Shown here piece by piece: positions 5,322 to 7,505 of a DNA stretch of 7,505 nucleotides. Position 1 is the stretch's first letter. Every line of letters starts with the position of its first letter. The stretch comes from Aquariibacter sp964433315 (GTDB lineage Bacteria; Pseudomonadota; Gammaproteobacteria; Burkholderiales; Burkholderiaceae_C), in NCBI GenBank assembly GCA_964433315.1, contig CAYSQO010000084.1, forward strand, positions 1-7,505, given 5' to 3'. The position numbers and the translations under genes were made by a program. Under the pieces are notes generated by a model. It searched no databases, was not told the origin of the DNA, and saw only the letters and a list, made by a program, of their open reading frames with translations.

Positions 5322-6398
5322 TCAGGGGCGCCGGCCGAACATCTTGGCCAGGCCGGTCGGCGTCCAGTGCAGGTCGCGGCGCAGGACCGCGAAATCCAGC
5401 GGCCGGAACAGCATGTGGTGCAGGACCAGCAGCGGCAGATGGGCCGGGCTGTGCACCACCAGCGCCAGCAGCAGGGCCATGGGGAAGACGACGGTGCGCA
5501 GGTCGTTGAGCACCAGACGGCCCCAGAAGTCCACCTGCTGCTCGGGCGTGCGCGGGCGCAGCAGCAGCGCGCGCAGCGCCAGCCGCTCATCGCGCAGGTA
5601 GACCCACTTGAAGGCGCGCAGGGCGAAGATCAGCAGCACGAACAGGGCAAAGAGCGGCAGCACCCAGGCCATGAGCAGCAGGCTGAGTGCACAGGCCAGG
5701 GCGTCGAGCGGCAGCACCACCCGCGCGAGCACGCGCCAGACGAGCTCGACACCGACGGTGGTGGCAAAGGTCCGCAGCCCTGCGCGTCGGTCGTTGTCCG
5801 CGTCGCGGATCTGGTGCAAGAGGATGCCGCGCAGGCCATTGGCCAGGGCCCCGAAGATCAGGATCGCCAGCAGCGGCAGCAGCGCCGTCCGGGGCGGACC
5901 GCCGAGCGGCATCCAGGCGGCCAGGGTGATCAGCAGCGGCACCGTGAAGGCATAGAGCGCATCGCAGATCGGCCCGGCGACGTGGCGCTCCTTGAGACGC
6001 AGCGGCGGCACCGCGTAGACGACCAGCAGCAGCGTCTGCAGCAGCAGGGCCGCCAGGGCCGGACCGGCCGGGCCGGGCCACAGCGCCCAGGGCAGGAAGC
6101 CCAGCGCCCCCAGCCCGAGCACCCAGGCCGCCCGCGCGGCCGGCGAGCGGCCGGCCATGGTGTTGCGCTTGCCGGCCAGGGCATCGGCGCGCAGGTCGAA
6201 GAGGTCGTTGAGGACGTAGCCGAAGCCCCCCAGCCCGGCATAGGCCAGCAGGAAGAGCAGCAGCGCCAGCAGGGTGGTCGGCAGCCCGGGCCGGGCCGGG
6301 TCGACCGCCAGCAGCAGGTAGATGAGCCCGAAGACCGGGGCGCCCTTGTCGACCCACCAGAGGTCGGACTTGACGAGGGCCGGGGCGCTTGCAGGCAT
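5322..6398 (-). CDS. UbiA-superfamily polyprenyl transferase, possibly a polyprenyl-phosphate sugar-phosphate transferase type
   Basis: An integral membrane enzyme of 358 residues that should join a polyprenyl chain to an acceptor using Mg2+. The first Asp-rich motif is NDLFDLRAD (64-72, NDxxDxxxD) followed by KRN (77-79). The second is RDADNDRRAGLRT (198-210), where D199 and D203 give DxxxD. VYAVPPLRLKERH (127-139) is the usual loop after the fourth helix. Hydrophobic segments at about 21-32, 41-60, 91-107, 113-131, 147-163, 171-188, 226-260 and 303-316 fit the multi-helix UbiA fold. About 70 residues after position 285 extend past the usual length near 290. The ATG at 6398 follows the dsbA stop by 15 bases, so it is probably co-transcribed with dsbA. 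The N-terminal KSDLWWVDKGAP recalls the decaprenyl-phosphate phosphoribosyltransferase branch more than UbiA or CyoE, but this is a weak impression. Ubiquinone-type prenylation remains possible. Confidence 0.85.
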   Translation of the reverse strand: MPASAPALVKSDLWWVDKGAPVFGLIYLLLAVDPARPGLPTTLLALLLFLLAYAGLGGFGYVLNDLFDLRADALAGKRNTMAGRSPAARAAWVLGLGALGFLPWALWPGPAGPALAALLLQTLLLVVYAVPPLRLKERHVAGPICDALYAFTVPLLITLAAWMPLGGPPRTALLPLLAILIFGALANGLRGILLHQIRDADNDRRAGLRTFATTVGVELVWRVLARVVLPLDALACALSLLLMAWVLPLFALFVLLIFALRAFKWVYLRDERLALRALLLRPRTPEQQVDFWGRLVLNDLRTVVFPMALLLALVVHSPAHLPLLVLHHMLFRPLDFAVLRRDLHWTPTGLAKMFGRRP

Positions 6399-6413
6399 CG
6401 GGCGCGCCGCGCC

Positions 6414-7115
6414 TCAGCCGCGCTTGCGGCTCTGGGCGATCAGCCAGTCGGCGATGGCCAGGGCACGCTCATGGGTGCCGGCCATGGAGCCCGAGGTGTA
6501 GAACTGGCCGTTGACGCCCAGGGCCGGGGTACCGTCGATGCGGTAGCCGGCCGACAGGGCCGCCGCCTGGCGCGCCTTGCCGGCGACGCCGAAGGAGTTG
6601 AAGGCCTCGACGAAGGCCGCGCGGTCCACGCCGTTCTTGGCGACGAAGTCGAAGACGGCCTCGGGCGTGGCCAGCGGATTGCGCTGCACGTGCATGGCCG
6701 CGAAGATCTTCGGGTGCAGGGCCTCGAGCTGGCCCAGCGCCTCGAGCGCGTAGAACAGCTTCTGGTGGGTGACGAAGGGCACCTCGCGGAAGGCCACCGG
6801 GGCCCGGCGGAAACTGACGTCGGACGGCAGCTTCTTGAGCCAGGCCTCCAGCGGCGCCTCGAAGTGGTAGCAGTGCGGGCAGCCGTACCAGAAGAACTCG
6901 ACGACCTCGATGCGCGAGGCGTCGCTGGTCGGCTGGCGCTGGGGCAGGCGCACGTAGTCGCGGCCCTCCACCGGCCCGCCCTGGGCCCAGGCCTCGCGGC
7001 CGCCGGCAGCCAGTCCGGCCAGGGCCAGCAGCCCTCCGGCGGCGAACTGGCGGCGGGGCAGGTCGGGCCGGTCGGCGGCGTGGGGAGCGGACACGGGGGT
7101 CGGGCGCAGGCTCAT
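6414..7115 (-). CDS. dsbA: Thiol:disulfide interchange protein DsbA (periplasmic)
   Basis: Introduces disulfide bonds into exported proteins and is normally reoxidised by DsbB, which is not in this window. The 233-residue product has a thioredoxin fold. EFFWYGCPHC (73-82) holds the C79-P80-H81-C82 redox site typical of DsbA, an alpha-helical insert follows, and GTPA (195-198) carries the cis-proline P197. The N-terminus has PRRQFAAGGLLALAGLAAGG (20-39), a twin-arginine pair before a weakly hydrophobic Ala/Gly/Leu stretch ending at AWAQG. This looks like a Tat signal, although the F position lacks the usual following Leu/Lys. The ATG at 7115 has AAGGA eight bases upstream. A longer open frame extends to 7370 on this strand, but it runs through the SPOR gene and should be ignored. 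Upstream is the SPOR gene, matching the Burkholderiales order argS-SPOR-dsbA. Confidence 0.95.
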   Translation of the reverse strand: MSLRPTPVSAPHAADRPDLPRRQFAAGGLLALAGLAAGGREAWAQGGPVEGRDYVRLPQRQPTSDASRIEVVEFFWYGCPHCYHFEAPLEAWLKKLPSDVSFRRAPVAFREVPFVTHQKLFYALEALGQLEALHPKIFAAMHVQRNPLATPEAVFDFVAKNGVDRAAFVEAFNSFGVAGKARQAAALSAGYRIDGTPALGVNGQFYTSGSMAGTHERALAIADWLIAQSRKRG

Positions 7116-7123
7116 CGGAAAGG

Positions 7124-7128
7124 TCCTT
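7124..7128 (-). promoter_or_regulatory. Ribosome binding site of dsbA, within a duplicated GGACCTTT
   Basis: On the minus strand AAGGA ends eight bases before the ATG at 7115 and fixes that start. GGACCTTT occurs twice on this strand, at 7119-7126 and 7131-7138 with a 12-base offset. The copy nearer the start contributes the GGA of the ribosome binding site. Confidence 0.6.
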
Positions 7129-7173
7129 GAAAAGGTCCGGCAGTAGAGCGGGCCGGGGCCGGGAAGTTCAGGG

Positions 7174-7505
7174 TCAGGGCGCGGGCTGGACGCGGACGAG
7201 CGCGGCTTCGAAGCCCTGCTCGGCCAGGTTGTCTCGGCGGATCTCCGCATCGCCCCGGCGGTCGAAGGGGCCCAGGCGCACCCGGTGCATGGTGCGCCCG
7301 CCCTGCTCGCGCGCGCTGACCCGGGCCTCGTAGCCCAGGATGGCGAGCTTGGCACGCTGCTGTTCGGCATCCTCGGGTTTGACGAAGGCCCCGACCTGGA
7401 CGAAGAACTGCACCGGGCCGCTGTCGGCCGCTGCCGAGGCGGCGGGCGCGGGCGGCGCCGGTTTCCAGCGGCACGAAGGTGATGTCGGAGGCACTCAGGC
7501 CCGCC
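7174..7505 (-). CDS. SPOR-domain (FtsN-like) cell-envelope protein, C-terminal part with an apparent frameshift; 5' end outside the window
   Basis: SPOR domains bind denuded peptidoglycan strands at the division septum. The clear domain runs from VQFFVQVGAF through KPEDAEQQRAKLAILGYEARV and GRTMHRVRLGPFDRRGDAEIRRDNL to EAALVRVQPAP at the stop (7174-7176). A Pro/Ala linker precedes it, as expected between an N-terminal membrane anchor and a SPOR domain. Upstream in this frame is a TGA at 7495-7497, directly before a GTG at 7494. Codons from 7460 upward in this frame have poor G/C third positions. The neighbouring frame (codons beginning at 7498) reads LSASDITFVPLETGAA with near-perfect G/C third positions. 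Dropping one base in the G/C run near 7444-7460 joins it to APAASAAADSGPVQFF. I therefore think the true gene enters from the right and is frameshifted here, either a real mutation or a sequencing error. A short protein starting at GTG 7494 is the less likely alternative. Confidence 0.75.

Noticed and set aside
6401..6408. GGCGCGCC palindrome between dsbA and the UbiA-like gene
   Set aside because: An 8-base G/C palindrome is expected by chance in such GC-rich DNA, and the 15-base gap leaves no room for a regulatory site.
5367..7130. 587-codon plus-strand open frame
   Set aside because: It is antisense to the UbiA-like and dsbA genes, is extremely Gln/Arg/Gly-rich and has no recognisable motif.
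7116..7370. N-terminal extension of dsbA to 7370 (318 residues)
   Set aside because: The extension runs through the SPOR gene in a different frame. The ATG at 7115 has a good ribosome binding site and begins the export signal.

Overview
The window is very GC-rich, and its genuine reading frames show a strong G/C bias at third codon positions. The minus-strand order SPOR-domain protein then DsbA is one I know from Burkholderiales, where argS normally lies just upstream. I therefore infer a beta-proteobacterium of that order, probably from the Rubrivivax/Ideonella/Leptothrix side. No rRNA, tRNA, CRISPR array, insertion sequence or phage gene is visible.

Layout. (1) Positions 1-1563, minus strand: a secreted protein of unknown function with a jelly-roll-like C-terminal part, followed with a 4-base GTGA overlap by a family-4 type glycosyltransferase that runs off the left edge. 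(2) Positions 1564-1817: a divergent, non-coding control region with several short inverted repeats and a 20-bp-spaced direct repeat. (3) Positions 1818-5293, plus strand: a tight three-gene operon of a nucleotide-sugar epimerase/dehydratase-type SDR, a UDP-galactopyranose-mutase-like FAD protein, and a family-2 glycosyltransferase with C-terminal membrane segments. The junctions are a 3-base gap and an ATGA overlap. (4) Positions 5294-5321: a short convergent gap holding a 14-bp palindrome. (5) Positions 5322-7505, minus strand: a SPOR-domain protein with an apparent frameshift at the right edge, a DsbA-type thiol oxidoreductase with a possible Tat signal, and a UbiA-superfamily polyprenyl transferase.

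How the genes may work together (inference). The SDR, UGM-like flavoprotein, membrane GT2, GT4 and UbiA-type enzyme look like parts of a surface-glycan pathway. A UGM-like enzyme and a UbiA-type transferase on either side of a membrane GT2 recall the lipid-linked furanose chemistry of mycobacterial arabinogalactan synthesis, although the sequence alone does not give substrates. The SPOR-dsbA pair is a housekeeping envelope locus that borders the glycan genes. The most notable points are the possible lipid-linked furanose module, the unexplained secreted partner of the GT4, the repeat-rich divergent control region, and the SPOR frameshift.
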